Both the position numbers and the translations under genes were made by a program. A DNA stretch of 64,000 nucleotides, taken from positions 29,425,501-29,489,500 of the forward strand of contig CP142455.1 of the NCBI GenBank assembly GCA_038049695.1, given 5' to 3'. The first letter of the stretch is position 1; each line of letters begins with the position of its first letter. A model generated the notes under the pieces. That model made no database searches, was not told where the DNA came from, and saw only the letters and a list, made by a program, of their open reading frames with translations. Origin of the DNA: Cinnamomum chago (lineage: Eukaryota > Streptophyta > Magnoliopsida > Laurales > Lauraceae). Positions 1-10,724 of the stretch are shown in pieces.

Positions 1-727
1 GTATCTATCATCACTGAATAATTGGATTATAAGGTCCTTATACATCATTTACAGGACCACCACCAATATTGATCATCAAACCTTTTTTGTCATTAGATCA
101 ACACAAATCAGCACTAGATTATTTTTGGCTTGAAACTTGAAAGACCAATGTTTCAAATTAAAAACTGTAGCAACCCCACATTTCATTAGGCATAAGTACT
201 CGATGCATATCCATATGCATTTGATCATCATTTCATATTGAGGGATTAAGAGAACAATTGCCACGAGCTGTATGCTGCAAGAACCTAGGAAATGTGTCTT
301 GGTCCCAAAACTTGACGTTATACCATGGTGCACTGACGAGAAATTGTGAGTTGTGACATTTGTGATCTCATCCCAATGAAGGGTCTACAAGAAATAGTTA
401 TAAACAACCTAGGCTATTGCTTCAAAGTGGGTACTCTTTTTTGTTTATCTAAATTGGCCAAGTGGCCAGGGAAGACTAAAGAGACCTACTCAACCAGCAC
501 TTTGTGATTCTCAAAGTGGGTCGGTTTATTGTGTGGTTTGATGCATAAATGAGTGGTGATCTGTACTTAACCCAATGAAGTTCAATTTGAATAGATGGTT
601 TCGCTTGAGATATAATAACAATCCACTGCTTCCTGACAATAAATTGATAATAATTCAGTATTACCAACTACTTCTCTGACTATCCTGTCTCAAATCAATT
701 CTGATTACAAATATATATATAATTATA
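1..727. other. AT-rich intergenic DNA
   Basis: No gene, repeat or element end that I recognise. Open frames on the minus strand here are short, without plausible splice sites or known domains. The stretch ends in a (TA)n tract that abuts the foldback element. Confidence 0.5.
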
Positions 728-898
728 TGGGAAATATTCATATGCATCCATCATTCACCATAAGGTGAGGGATGCTTCCATAACCGGGGGGTTTCAAGTA
801 CAAAAGAGGGATTTCAAGAGAGTGTACTTGAAATCCTTCATTTATGAAAGCATTCCTCACCCTATAGTGAGGGATGAATGCATATGAATATTCTCCCA
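728..898. mobile_element. Foldback MITE, about 171 bp, in a (TA)n tract
   Basis: The left arm starts TGGGAAATATTCATATGCAT. The reverse complement of the right arm starts TGGGAGAATATTCATATGCA, and similarity continues for about 55 bases with a few mismatches and one-base gaps, so most of the element folds on itself. It sits between two (TA)n runs, so a TA target duplication is possible but cannot be proved. Superfamily is unassigned; Stowaway-like is one possibility given the TA target. Confidence 0.65.
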
Positions 899-2313
899 TA
901 TATATATATATATATATTTCTTTCTGATAAGGCACCCCGGTCCAAACAGGGATCCTTTTCCGGTTGCACATCATGGAATCCATGCTTTGATCCAAAATGA
1001 GAAAATGAAGGGCGGGAAAGAAGAGCAATCTTATCAACAGGAGAATGTCACGGAGGAAATGAAGGGCTGTAAAGAAGAGTTATATTATCCACAAGAGAAT
1101 CTCACAGAGGAATTTGATTGGATTGAAAATCTGCCAATGTCACTCCATTTGCTTCTGTTCACATTGTTCCCTTTTGGATTTGACAGGTATGACTTCAAGA
1201 GGTTTAACAGCTGCCCCAGTCATGGAACTGATAGAAGGAGAATTGGTAGAATGAACTATTGGGCTCTGCTAAATCCTTATATTTTTTTCAATTATTGTTG
1301 CATTGTGCTTATGCCTCATATTCGTCGGTTGGGAGGAAGGAAAAATTGCAGGAATTTTGATCATTTAATCAAGATGTACTAAACCAAGGGAGGTCATTTT
1401 GCCTAGGTATTTGGAAAAAAAAGGAAAAAATTAAACGAATTAATCAAAAGTAACACTCTTTTACACAATAAATGCCCCGAATAAGCTATTTCCTGTAAAG
1501 GAGAGAAAAATTGCCAAAGAAAATATGTATTTCACTTTTTTACTGTGGATAGTGCAGCACAAATGTTAAATGCATGGTTGGGGCCCATCTTTGGAAAATC
1601 CAAACCTCCAAACAGCCTTAGCACCCATTGTAGTAATTAACTAATATTTTTTTCTTTTAAATTAATGAGATGTCCACTGCTGGATTAACTAAGGCTGGAA
1701 CAATTTATTCACTTTCTTTACTTTCCACTTTTTTATCGGAAAAAACAGAAGAGTCTCTCATGTGCAAAATCTATCTACTGAAATGGAATTAAATTATTTA
1801 TATGCAAAGAATACAATGGGTCTTAAGGCTGGAGAATGGTTAAGATTTTCCAAAGGTGGGCCTCACCCATTTATATAACAAGGGCAATACACCATATTAC
1901 AATGTGGAGGCCCTGCATTGTAGTTCTTTCCTAGTGTTTTTTTCCTCTTATTCTTATTCTTCGAAACGTTCTTTCATTCTTTTTAGGTATTAGACTGGAA
2001 CTCCAGAGTAGGCCCATCCATGAAAATTAGAACTCCTTATTGATGAAATGATGATGATAGAAATAGGCACCAAGTATTTGAAAGATGATGGTAGAACTCA
2101 CATTTACCGCCAGCTCGATGAGTACACCAGCCCCAGGATTAGTTGCAGTTTGTAGGTGCCTCTGCTTAAATCAGTCAAATTACAACTATTGGTTTTATTG
2201 CATCGTGAACAAATGAAGACTTCTGTCACTTTTCTCTTACATCGAATGAGGAATAGAGAACAAGAGCACATTGGTTGGTACAATAATTGAAGAAAGATGA
2301 CGACAACGTGATA
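899..2313. other. Intergenic; short internal duplication and a MITE-end relic
   Basis: At about 935-955 there is a relic resembling the right end of the MULE-type MITE found at 25909-26061 (shared CCAAACAGGGATCC). At about 1000-1115 a roughly 63-bp segment is imperfectly duplicated, which creates a 131-codon open frame at 987-1382. That frame has no recognisable domain and I do not call it a gene. The rest is AT-rich with no identifiable feature. Confidence 0.45.
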
Positions 2314-2321
2314 TTGCTAAG

Positions 2322-2804
2322 CAGGGGCGGAGCCAGGATTTTATCTGGGGGGGGCCAAAACTTGAATAAAATTTTATTTCACCAATTATTATAACTATCA
2401 TATTTTAAAGTTTCCTTTTTGACATAGTTATAAGTTCAACCATGATTTTGTTCCTTGAAAATGCTGGACATAGAGAAGACGGCGTGTAAAATTTTAACCA
2501 CTGAAGATGAGAGATTAATGGAAAAAAAGAGGAGACGAACAAAATAAAGAAGGTAGAGCTGAAGAGGGTTAGGGCTTAAGATTGGAGTCTGGAGAGGTTT
2601 TCGAAAGTTAAAAGGGTTGGGAGTGGGGGCCGGGGTGGGGTGAGGTTTAACTTAGAAAAAAAATCCAAAAACCTTAGGGGGGGGGGCATTTTAGTGTTTT
2701 AAAAGACTTTTTCAAAAAAAAAAAAAAAAAAAAAAAAAAAACTTTTTCAGAGGCTGGGGGGGGGGGCCAGGGCCCCCCCGGGCCTGTACACAGTTCCGCC
2801 ACTG
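2322..2804. mobile_element. Non-autonomous hAT element, 483 bp
   Basis: The ends are near-inverted: left CAGGGGCGGAGCCAGG, right (reverse complement) CAGTGGCGGAACTGTG. They are flanked by an exact 8-bp target duplication TTGCTAAG at 2314-2321 and 2805-2812, the size expected for hAT. The interior has long G and A homopolymers (poly-A near 2717-2740) and no coding capacity. Confidence 0.8.
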
Positions 2805-3066
2805 TTGCTAAGTACGTTGGTAGGCCACGTATTACTTGGTTATATACCTAGAGTTGATCCTGATAGTTTGGGAAATGCACTTGTAAATTGAGTTGAAGAC
2901 TTGAAGTAAGTCTTCAAATTAGAGGTTAGATAAAAACAAGAAGTGATTTCAAAATTATGGACCTTCTTAACTTTTTATCATTTTGGGGCAGGACAAGAAA
3001 GTAGTAATTTTAAAAGACTGCATTATACGCTCAAAAGCCTCGAGAGAGGCCCAAAAGTTATTTCCT

Positions 3067-3543
3067 TACCGTTTGGCATTTTACTTTTAAAATAAAGTGG
3101 AGTGAAGTGAATTTTTTTTTCTTTTTGCTATCAGAGGGTTCTCAACCCTTTAAGCTGGACTAATCCCTTCGGACCCGAAGAGAAGTCGGGTAAACTCCCA
3201 TGTAGCCCCAGTATGGTAGTACAGTTTTAAACCTACAACCTCCGGGTGCAAACCGTGGTCTTAGGCAAAGGGTTTAAGAAGAGTGAAGTGAAATAAAAAG
3301 AGAGAATAAAATATAAGTGAATTATAATGATTTTTTTTTTAGTTGTTTGGGATGGAATATTTTTTACTTTTTATATGGGGAAATGGAGTGTTTTTTTTTT
3401 TTTTTTTTTTTTTGGTCTTTCAGTGAAAAAGGTAGTTGCATTTTGGCTTTTTTTGAAAAAGTTGAAGGGAGTTTTGAATTAAAGTGTTTTTTATTTGATG
3501 CTTAATTTTACTTTACTTGACAAGTAAAATTATCAAACGGGCC
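3067..3543. mobile_element. MITE of the (GGGCC)CGTTTGG family, split by a SINE
   Basis: The left end CCGTTTGGCATTTTAC and right end ATCAAACGGGCC match the MITE at 55880-56172, as does the interior (AAAATAAAGTGGAGTGAAGT, ATAAAATATAAGTG). The first few bases of the left end are missing and the target duplication is not clear. A SINE at 3112-3280 interrupts it. A related Tourist-like copy sits at the 3' end of the NLR gene. Confidence 0.65.
3112..3280 (-). mobile_element. SINE-like retroposon nested in a MITE
   Basis: About 169 bp of unrelated sequence interrupts the MITE and is flanked by a 12-bp direct repeat GAGTGAAGTGAA (3100-3111 and 3281-3292). It begins with a T run on the plus strand, that is, an oligo(A) tail on the minus strand. 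A weak B-box-like GGTTTAAAAC is visible on the minus strand. Target duplication plus A tail plus short length fit a SINE; the tRNA parent is not clear. Confidence 0.6.
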
Positions 3544-3854
3544 ACAGGTGGAATTCCAAATCCATATTCTTGATGGACCATTTGAAATTCCAACACACAG
3601 CATTGAAAATGAAATTCTAGAATTTTCAAAAGGTCATTTAAGACCTTTTAATTAGGTGATTTGAATTTAGAATTCTACTAAAAGAGATACTATCTTTTTA
3701 AATGCCGTGTGACAAGATGTCACGGGCCCTTAATGGGACCGTCCGTTTTAGGGGGATACGATGGACATAGTGTTGTGAGCTGTCGAGTTTGTTGAAACCT
3801 GCAGAGGAGGAGTCATTTTGCACTCCAGATAGTCTCATAAACATATAATTATAA

Positions 3855-5553
3855 GAGATAATTAGTGAAAGGTCCCTCATATAGGACTTGTAAGGCATTT
3901 AGTCCACCAACTTTTCCTCTAAGGCATGTAGTCCATGCAGCTTGGACATATTTCGGTGAGAGGTCCCTAGACACGTCACCTCATGGAGAGAGGTCCCTAG
4001 ACACGCCACCTCATACATTTTAATGACTAATTTGCCCTTTTAACTTATTAGGTATAAAATTTTAAATTTTGAAATTTTAAATCTTCCATTCCCCCTCTTC
4101 TTCTTCTTCAAACCGGACATGGACATTGACGGATTGGATCTCGATCTCTGAAGAAGAAGACCCCTACAAAGAAGAAAAAGAATAATAAGAAGAAGACCCC
4201 TACAACGAAGAAGAAAACCCCTGTAAAGAAAAAGAAAATGAAGAAGAAGAAGAAGAAGTCCCCTGCAACGAAGAAGAAGACGTGCACAACACGAAACGAA
4301 GAAGAAGACGATCTTCTATGCCATCGCTGGATTTCTTGCGCCATCGTAGTTCATATGTGTTGCCGGAGAAGGGGGATTGCCACCAGACGCCGTGTCATGC
4401 CATCACCGGGATCGAGGAAGAAGGCGAATGGAAGATGGCTTTTGTGTTTCTGATTCTATAACGAAGAAGAAGAAGAAAGTGGGCCTAGGATCTGCATCAG
4501 TTCCAGGTTGGTTCTAGGTCAGGTTCGACCTGACCCGTTTCAGAAGTCCATCCCCATTCCAGTCAAAGTTAAATTTATCTAAGTTTTGTATTTTTTGTCA
4601 AATTTATTTGTGTTTTGGACAAAATCTATCTGAGTTTTTGGCTATTTATGTGACTTATGGAACAAATTTATCTGAGTTCTGGACAAATTTATCTGAGTTC
4701 TGGACAAATCTTTCTGAGTTTTTGGCTATTTATCTGACTTCTAGAACAAATTTACCTGAGTTCTGGGCAAAATTTATCTGAGTTCTGGACAAATCTATCC
4801 GAGTTTTAGGCTATTTATCTAAGTTCTGGAACAAATCTATCTGAGTTCTAAATAAATCTATATGAGTTTTTGGTAGATTTATTTGTGTTTTTGGATTTTA
4901 TTTGTGTCTTTTAAAATTTATTTGTATTTTTTGAAATAAATTTAACTGAGTTTTTGACAAAAAGACTTGAGTTTTTTGTCACATTTTTCGCTAATTTGGA
5001 AAATTGAATTATCTTAGTTTTGGCAAATGTATTTGCGTTTTTTTAAATTTATTTGCGTTTTTTAATTTTATTTACGTCTTTTGAAATTTATTTGAGTCTT
5101 TTGAAATTTATTTATGTATTTTTTTAATTTATTTGTATCTTTTGAAATTGATTTTCATCTTTTGAAATTTATTTATATTTTTTTAAATTTATTTGTGTAT
5201 TTTTAAATTTATCTCCGTTCTTTTGAAATTTATTGCTTTTTTTAATTTATTGCATTTTTTGAAATTTATTTGCTTTTTTTAAATTTATTTACATTTTTTA
5301 AAATTTATTTGTGTGTTTTTAGAATTTATTTGAAAATCTCATTAATGAGATTCCATTAATCGTGGCTCATTAAGTGGTAGTTGACTATTATTAATGGGAT
5401 ATCCCACCAATCATGGGATATGATTTAAATAAAGGATAAATTAGACATATGTCGGGTATGGGAATGTGTTAGAGGACCTTTGGTTGCATGACTTTTTTTT
5501 ATGAACTGTTTGCAACAAAGTCACACTTTGAGGGACCTCTCGCCGAATGCCCC
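3855..5553. mobile_element. MULE-1: non-autonomous MULE with TTTATCTGAGTT array, 1699 bp
   Basis: An exact 9-bp target duplication TAATTATAA (3846-3854, 5554-5562) brackets an element with inverted ends. Left: GAGATAATTAGTGAAAGGTC. Right, as reverse complement: GGGGCATTCGGCGAGAGGTC, both running on into CCTCA. These match the ends of MULE-2 and MULE-3. Inside are an imperfect 35-bp tandem duplication near 3957-4015, a GAA-rich low-complexity stretch at about 4140-4470 (open on both strands but only Lys/Glu or Phe runs), and the repeat array. There is no transposase. Confidence 0.9.
4565..5335 (+). repeat. TTTATCTGAGTT array in MULE-1
   Basis: Dozens of loosely spaced units of the form (A)AATTTATCTGAGTTnTGG or degenerate (A)AATTTATTTGnGTTTTT, all in the same orientation. 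The left part (to about 4870) keeps TATCTGAGTT; the right part decays to TTTATTTGTGT variants, as expected of older units. No coding potential. Confidence 0.85.
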
Positions 5554-6924
5554 TAATTATAAAGAACCTATAAATAAAAAAAGAGGTAAGACAAGAACTA
5601 TTGACAAATTCCTACTTTTGTGTTGTTTTGCGGTCAATGTTGCTGGTATAACATGGCGTGACAACCGATGTTATAAAACATTTGGCATAGATGCCTTCAT
5701 ATAGCATTTGGCCATCTTGTCATCTTGTAATCACTTGGTGTAAAGGTCCTTTTGATCATGGGGTGTATCCGGCTTAGGCTCCTGAGGGCATTCTGTGTTA
5801 AGGACATGCTTATATCCTCAAGCATTCTGGACAATATTCAGGTTTCTCTTCCAGTCTACATAGTTGGATCCCACCAGTTTATTTTGGTTCAGGATGGTCG
5901 CAAGGGGATTGGATGTAGATGAATTCATGCTTAAAGATTGTTGCACATAGCCATACATACAATGAATAAATTTAAGGATTAATTAGCGAAAGGTCCCTCG
6001 AATGGAATGTTTCCAGCCTCCAGTCCAGGCGGATTCTGTTTAAAGGCTCTGGTCCAAGCAGTTAGAATGTTTGCAGCCTAAGGTCCCTCTATCCACACGG
6101 TTTCAATTTTGAAGACTAATTTACCCCTGTAACCGTCGCAGCATGCAGTGGAGTGGTCCCCAACGTGTCACTATTATTTAGCCACGATTTAAGTGCATAA
6201 GTGGGGAAGTTATTACTGATATGCCCCTGTCATCCAGCGCAGATCTCGTTTTTTGAATCTAAACCTGCAATCGCTTATGATATTGAATCTGAATGTAGAA
6301 ACCTAACGAGAGAGAGATTCATTGTTTGTGGAGCAGATTGCAGATCAATATTTTGGTAGGAGTTCTATTGTAATTGGATTATAGTCTCGTATATTGATTG
6401 GCTAGGAAACAGTTCATTGGCTTGGAAGCAGAAACCAGATCCAAACGTTGGGAAGGGATTCATCTTTTTTAAGGTAAGCGATTTTTTCTGTTTGCATCAG
6501 AGATTATGCAGTTTTTGTTATATGAATGTGTAGATATATACATATTTCTGATGCGCATGCTCAGTTCTATTCTTATTGGTTTTTAGCTGTGTAGTTTGAT
6601 TTACTGTATAGCAGATTTCAAATCTAACTTTTGTGTAGCAGTTCTATCTTTTATATGGACGTGAAGTTGATTTCAGATCTAACTTTTGTGTAACAGTTCT
6701 ATCTTTTATATGGACTTGAAGTTTTTCATTTTTCTTTTCGAGTGTTGATAGTTAGGTTTCTTTAGTTTTGTTGGTGATGAAGTATTCAATTTGTATCAGC
6801 TCAGTTGATGCAGAAATGATTTGATGGTCATGCATTTAGATTAGCTAGAGCATGACTTATTTACCAGTCTTTTTTCAGAGCTGCATTGTGGAAGAAGTAA
6901 TGTAATCTAAGATATTTGACTTTT

Positions 6925-7425
6925 AGCATGAAATTTATCTGACTGTTAATCAGACAAATCGTAGTTTGTGTAATTTTATCTGAGTTATATACACAATATC
7001 TGATTTCTGTATTGAATTTATCTGAGTTATGTACAATTTATCTGAGTTGTGTACAATTTATCTGAGTTGAGAGCCAAAATTTATCTGAGTTATGTACAAT
7101 TTATCTGAGTTCAGAGCCAAAATTTATCTGAGTTGTGTACAATTTATATGAGTCATGTACAATTTATCTGAGTTTATCTGAGTTGTGTACAATTTATCTG
7201 AGTCATGTACAATTTATCTAAGTTGAGAGCCAAAATTTATCTGAGTTATGTACAATTTATCTGAGTTAGGTACAATTTACCTGTGTCATGTACAATTTAT
7301 CTGAGTTTAGAGCCAAGATTTATCTGAGTTATGTACAGTTTATCTGAGTCATGTACAATTTATCTGTGTTATGTACAATTTATCTAAGTTTAGAGTCAAC
7401 ATTTATCTGAGTCATTTATAGTTTT
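6925..7425 (+). repeat. AATTTATCTGAGTT array in the transposase 5' intron
   Basis: Mostly 20-bp units (AATTTATCTGAGTTATGTAC) and about 24-bp units in which GAGAGCCAA replaces TGTAC, all on the plus strand. The array lies between a good splice donor (G/GTAAGC, intron from 6474) and the acceptor TTTTACAG just before the transposase ATG, so it is intronic and in sense orientation. Confidence 0.85.
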
Positions 7426-7473
7426 TGCAATGATAGTGGCCATTTATATTCATTGAATCTTGTTGTTTTACAG

Positions 7474-8073
7474 ATGTCACAGCCGTTATTGCTTCTCTGT
7501 AAGTATGGCATGCTTACGACTGTTATTCATTTGAGTCGGGGTATGAGCTATGATGGTTTGATGCGTCAAGTTTGTAACAAGTGGAGAAATCTTACAATGA
7601 ACATGGTTTGTTTTACTTATGCGTTGCCTGGCCACCCAAAGTGCTTGCTGGACAGCGATTCGGATCTAATGAACTTGTCCGTGCTGGCTTCTTCAATGGG
7701 ATTGGGGACAGTTGATGTATTTGTATCAGAATCACAGGAATCGGAGGACGATGATCAAGAGGAAATTGGTGATCATTTAGCTGAAGATGCCCTACCATTA
7801 GTGGGGTACGAGGATATAGATATAGAGACAGATCTTCTTCCACAGTTTTGTACCCATAAGGAGAAGATGTTGCTGTCTTCCGGCTGGGCAAGTGGTATTA
7901 GAGATGTGGGGCAGAGGTTTGAGGGTGGTGTTGGGGAGCTTAGAAGTGTATTGTGCAGATATTCAATTGAGGTTGGGTTTGAATTTGTATATGTGAAAAA
8001 TGATAAATTCACCAAGACTCAGATAATTTCATCCATGAGTCAGATAAATTCACCCAGGACTCTGATAATTTGA
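7474..8073 (+). pseudogene. MULE transposase, N-terminal part only
   Basis: The ATG directly follows a TTTTACAG acceptor. A non-coding first exon probably ends at 6473 (AAG/GTAAGC), giving a 1-kb 5' intron filled with repeats. From the ATG the protein has a PB1-like N-terminal segment (about residues 8-85), an acidic linker (ESEDDDQEE), and the MuDR-type start of the zinc-finger region (GQRFEGGVGELRSVLCRY then FEFVYVKNDKF), normally followed by a Cys/His DNA-binding motif and the DDE domain. Here the frame runs straight into the CAGATAATTTCA repeat array after KNDKFTK and stops at 8071-8073. The catalytic domain is absent. Family assignment rests on pattern recognition of these motifs. Confidence 0.75.
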
Positions 8074-8420
8074 TTCAGAACTCAGATAATCTCACTCATG
8101 AATCAGATAACTTGATTCAGAAGTCAGATAAATTCATTCATGAGTCAGATAAATTTCACCAGGACTCAGATAATTTCATACAGGACTCAGATAATTTCAT
8201 ATATAAGTCAGATAATTTCATCCATTTGTCAGATAATTTCAGCCAGGACTCAGATAATTTGAGTCAGAACTCAGATAATTTCACCAATCACTCATATAAC
8301 TTGATTCAGAAGTCAGATAAATTCATTCATAAGTCAGATAATTTCACCTCGACTCCGATAATTTCATCCATGAGTCAGTCAGAACTCTGATAATTTCTAT
8401 CAGAAGTCAGATAAAATTCC
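8004..8420 (-). repeat. 21-bp array (AACTCAGATAAATT sense on plus) after the transposase fragment
   Basis: About 20 units of close to 21 bp, such as CAGATAATTTCATCCATGAG, in the opposite orientation to the array at 6925-7425. Because 21 is a multiple of three, much of the array stays open: 8070-8390 reads as heptads of the type SDNFIQD/SDKFIHE. I treat this as translated repeat, not a gene. Confidence 0.85.
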
Positions 8421-8666
8421 ACCAGAGATTAGAACAAAAGATTGCATAGTGCTGATGTACGGAGACATTGACAGGAATAATTCTATTTACATTCATTCAC
8501 AAATGTGAGAATTACATTGACAGAAATGTTTGTCCAACCTTCATGCGAACCAAAAAAATACATTCACAAGTCTGTTGAACATTCACTTTTCATATAAAGA
8601 GATTTACATAAAATACATCAACTTGATTGGAAACAAATTGTTTGTCTCATTGCTGTAGTTTTTTCG

Positions 8667-10724
8667 TCAGTTCTCGAAGTCATCATCAGCAGCTAGTTGC
8701 TTGGCTTTGTAGTTTTCAAGTGACCAACTGCAATGCTTGTCGTTTAGGAACTTGGTTAGGCCAAATATCAGCGATATATCATTTGCAGTGAGTGGCACAT
8801 AGGACCTTCCTAATCTGAATTGCCTTCGTTGTGTGTTGTATGTATCAAGGATCAAGATAATGTCCTTGTCATTCTTTCTGCACATCTGTTCAGATAATTT
8901 GTTGTCCAGCATGCATTCCAAAAGGCTCCAGAATGGAGTCTTTCTTAATTCAACTCTGTGGACTTCAATGATCATTTGTTTGATGCTTTGGACGAGTGAA
9001 ACAGTTGAGACCAGATTTGATCTGAACTGATAATGAGCGCTAGGCTTCTCAGCATCTATGTCTTCACTGACTTCTTTCTTGTTTGATGGTTTATCTTCCA
9101 CCCTCTTTCTCTTGTTGTGTTTTACTCCTGCATATAGTAAAATAACTCAGATTCATATCACAAAAAGATTAAAACAACTGAATACAGAACACAGATAAAT
9201 TGCACAATACACAGATAAATTTATCTTAAACTCAGATAAATTTGACATAATTTCAGATAAATTTGATATAAGTTCAGATAAATTGTCACAGAAGTCAGAT
9301 AAATTGTCACAGAAGTCAGATAAAATTGATATAAGTTCAGATAAATTGTTAGAAAGTCAGATAAAATGACACAGAAGTCGGATAAATTTGACACAAGTTC
9401 AGATAAATTGTTAGAAAGTCAGATAAAATGACACAGAAGTCAGATAAATTTGACACAAGTTCAGATAAATTATTAGAAAGTCAGATAAAATGACACAGAA
9501 GTCAGATAAATTTGACATAGAAGTCAGATAAAATTAAAATAAGTTCAGATAAATTGTTAGAAAGTCAGATAAATTGTCACAGATAAATCATATGAAGTTG
9601 ATTTAAACTCAGATACATTTGATATAAACTCAGATAAATTCATGAAACACACAAAAGGCTTGTTCAATTTTCAGTCCAGCATCACACTCTCTTGGTTTTA
9701 ATCTAAGATAAAGCCAAGAGAAATTGATTCAACATCACACAGAACACAGATACAACTGCACAATACACATAAATTTATCTTAAACTCATATGAAGTTGAT
9801 ATAAACTCAGATAAATTTGATATAAGTTCAGATAAATTGTCACACAAGTCAGATAAATTGTCACAGAAGTCAGATAAAATTGATATAAGTTCAGATAAAT
9901 TGTTAGAAAGTCAGATAAAATGACACAGAAGTCAGATAAATTTGACACAAATTCAGATAAATTGTTAGAAAGTCAGATAAAATGACACATAAGTCAGATA
10001 AATTTGACACAAGTTCAGATAAATTGTTACAAAGTCAGATAAATTGCCACAGAAGTCAGATAAAATTGATATAAGTTGAGATAAATTGTTAGAAAGTCAG
10101 ATAAATTGTCACAGATAAATCATATGAAGTTGATTTAAACACAGATAAATTTGATATAAACTCAGATAAATTCATAAAACACATAAAAGGCTTGTTCAAT
10201 TTTCAGTCCAGCATCACACTCTCTTGGTTTTAATCTCAGATAAAGCCAAGAGAAATTGATTCAACATCACACAGAACACAGATAAATTGTAAAAATACAC
10301 AGATAAATTTATCTTAAACTCAGATAAATTTGATATAAACTCAGATAAATTCATGAAATACACAAAAGTCTTGTTGAATTTTCAGTCCAGCATCACACTC
10401 TCTTGCTTTTAATCTCATTTAAAATCAAGAGACATTGATTCAACATCGCACAAAACACAGATAAATTGCAAAAATACACAGATACATATCATCAAAGAGT
10501 AAGATAAGTGAATACAGATCACAAATAAATTGCACAAGGCACAGATAAATTTATCTTAGATTCAGATATGAATGTTATACATTTGGTTCAACATTTCTAA
10601 TTTATACAAAAATGACAGACATTATAAGCCAAAAAAAGAAAAAAATTTGACTCTGGATACCTTCAACTCTCTGTTCCTTTTGCCCTTGGCTTTCTGAAAC
10701 TATTGAGGACTTCGTTCTGGCCAT
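8667..10724 (-). CDS. Spliced MULE-borne gene, plant-mobile-domain/Ulp1-protein-like N-terminus
   Basis: Model: a non-coding exon ending at 10848 (ATT/GTAAGT), an intron, acceptor AATCAG, coding exon 10724-10661 (64 bp, starting MARTKSS), donor AAG/GTATCC, a 1.5-kb intron full of repeats, acceptor TATATGCAG, and coding exon 9127-8667. The join keeps frame through a split glycine codon and gives 174 residues. The second exon has a basic KHNKRKRVEDKPSNKK stretch, then a segment ending in FRLGRSYVPLTANDISLIFG. This kind of segment is seen in plant-mobile-domain or Ulp1-protease-carrying proteins encoded by MULEs; that is recognition, not a search result. No protease domain follows, so the protein is either truncated or has further exons I cannot see. 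It converges with the transposase fragment. Confidence 0.6.
9140..10570 (-). repeat. Large TTTATCTGA array in the intron of the minus-strand gene
   Basis: Units of 20-21 bp such as TCAGATAAATTGTTAGAAAG, TCAGATAAAATGACACAGAA and TCAGATAAATTTGACACAAG, alternating in ordered blocks. A higher-order repeat is visible: a segment containing GGCTTGTTCAATTTTCAGTC recurs at about 9657, 10189 (532 bp later) and, changed, about 10368 (179 bp later). On the minus strand, the sense strand of the host gene, the motif reads AATTTATCTGA. Confidence 0.88.

Noticed and set aside
987..1382. A 131-codon plus-strand frame as a small gene.
   Set aside because: It is partly a duplicated segment, with no recognisable domain, no clear promoter, and low similarity to any family I know.
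4238..4453. A Lys-rich 71-codon frame in MULE-1.
   Set aside because: It is a GAA/AAG low-complexity reading, and the opposite strand is equally open (Phe-rich).
8070..8390. A 106-codon frame with SDNF-type heptads might be a structural or coiled-coil protein.
   Set aside because: It is translation of a 21-bp DNA array that is present in other elements with non-coding periods. There is no start context.
6925..10570. Regularly spaced short repeats could look like a CRISPR array.
   Set aside because: The repeats are 12-14 bp with variable 6-10 bp gaps that are themselves repeated, in an intron-bearing eukaryotic transposon. There are no unique spacers and no cas genes.
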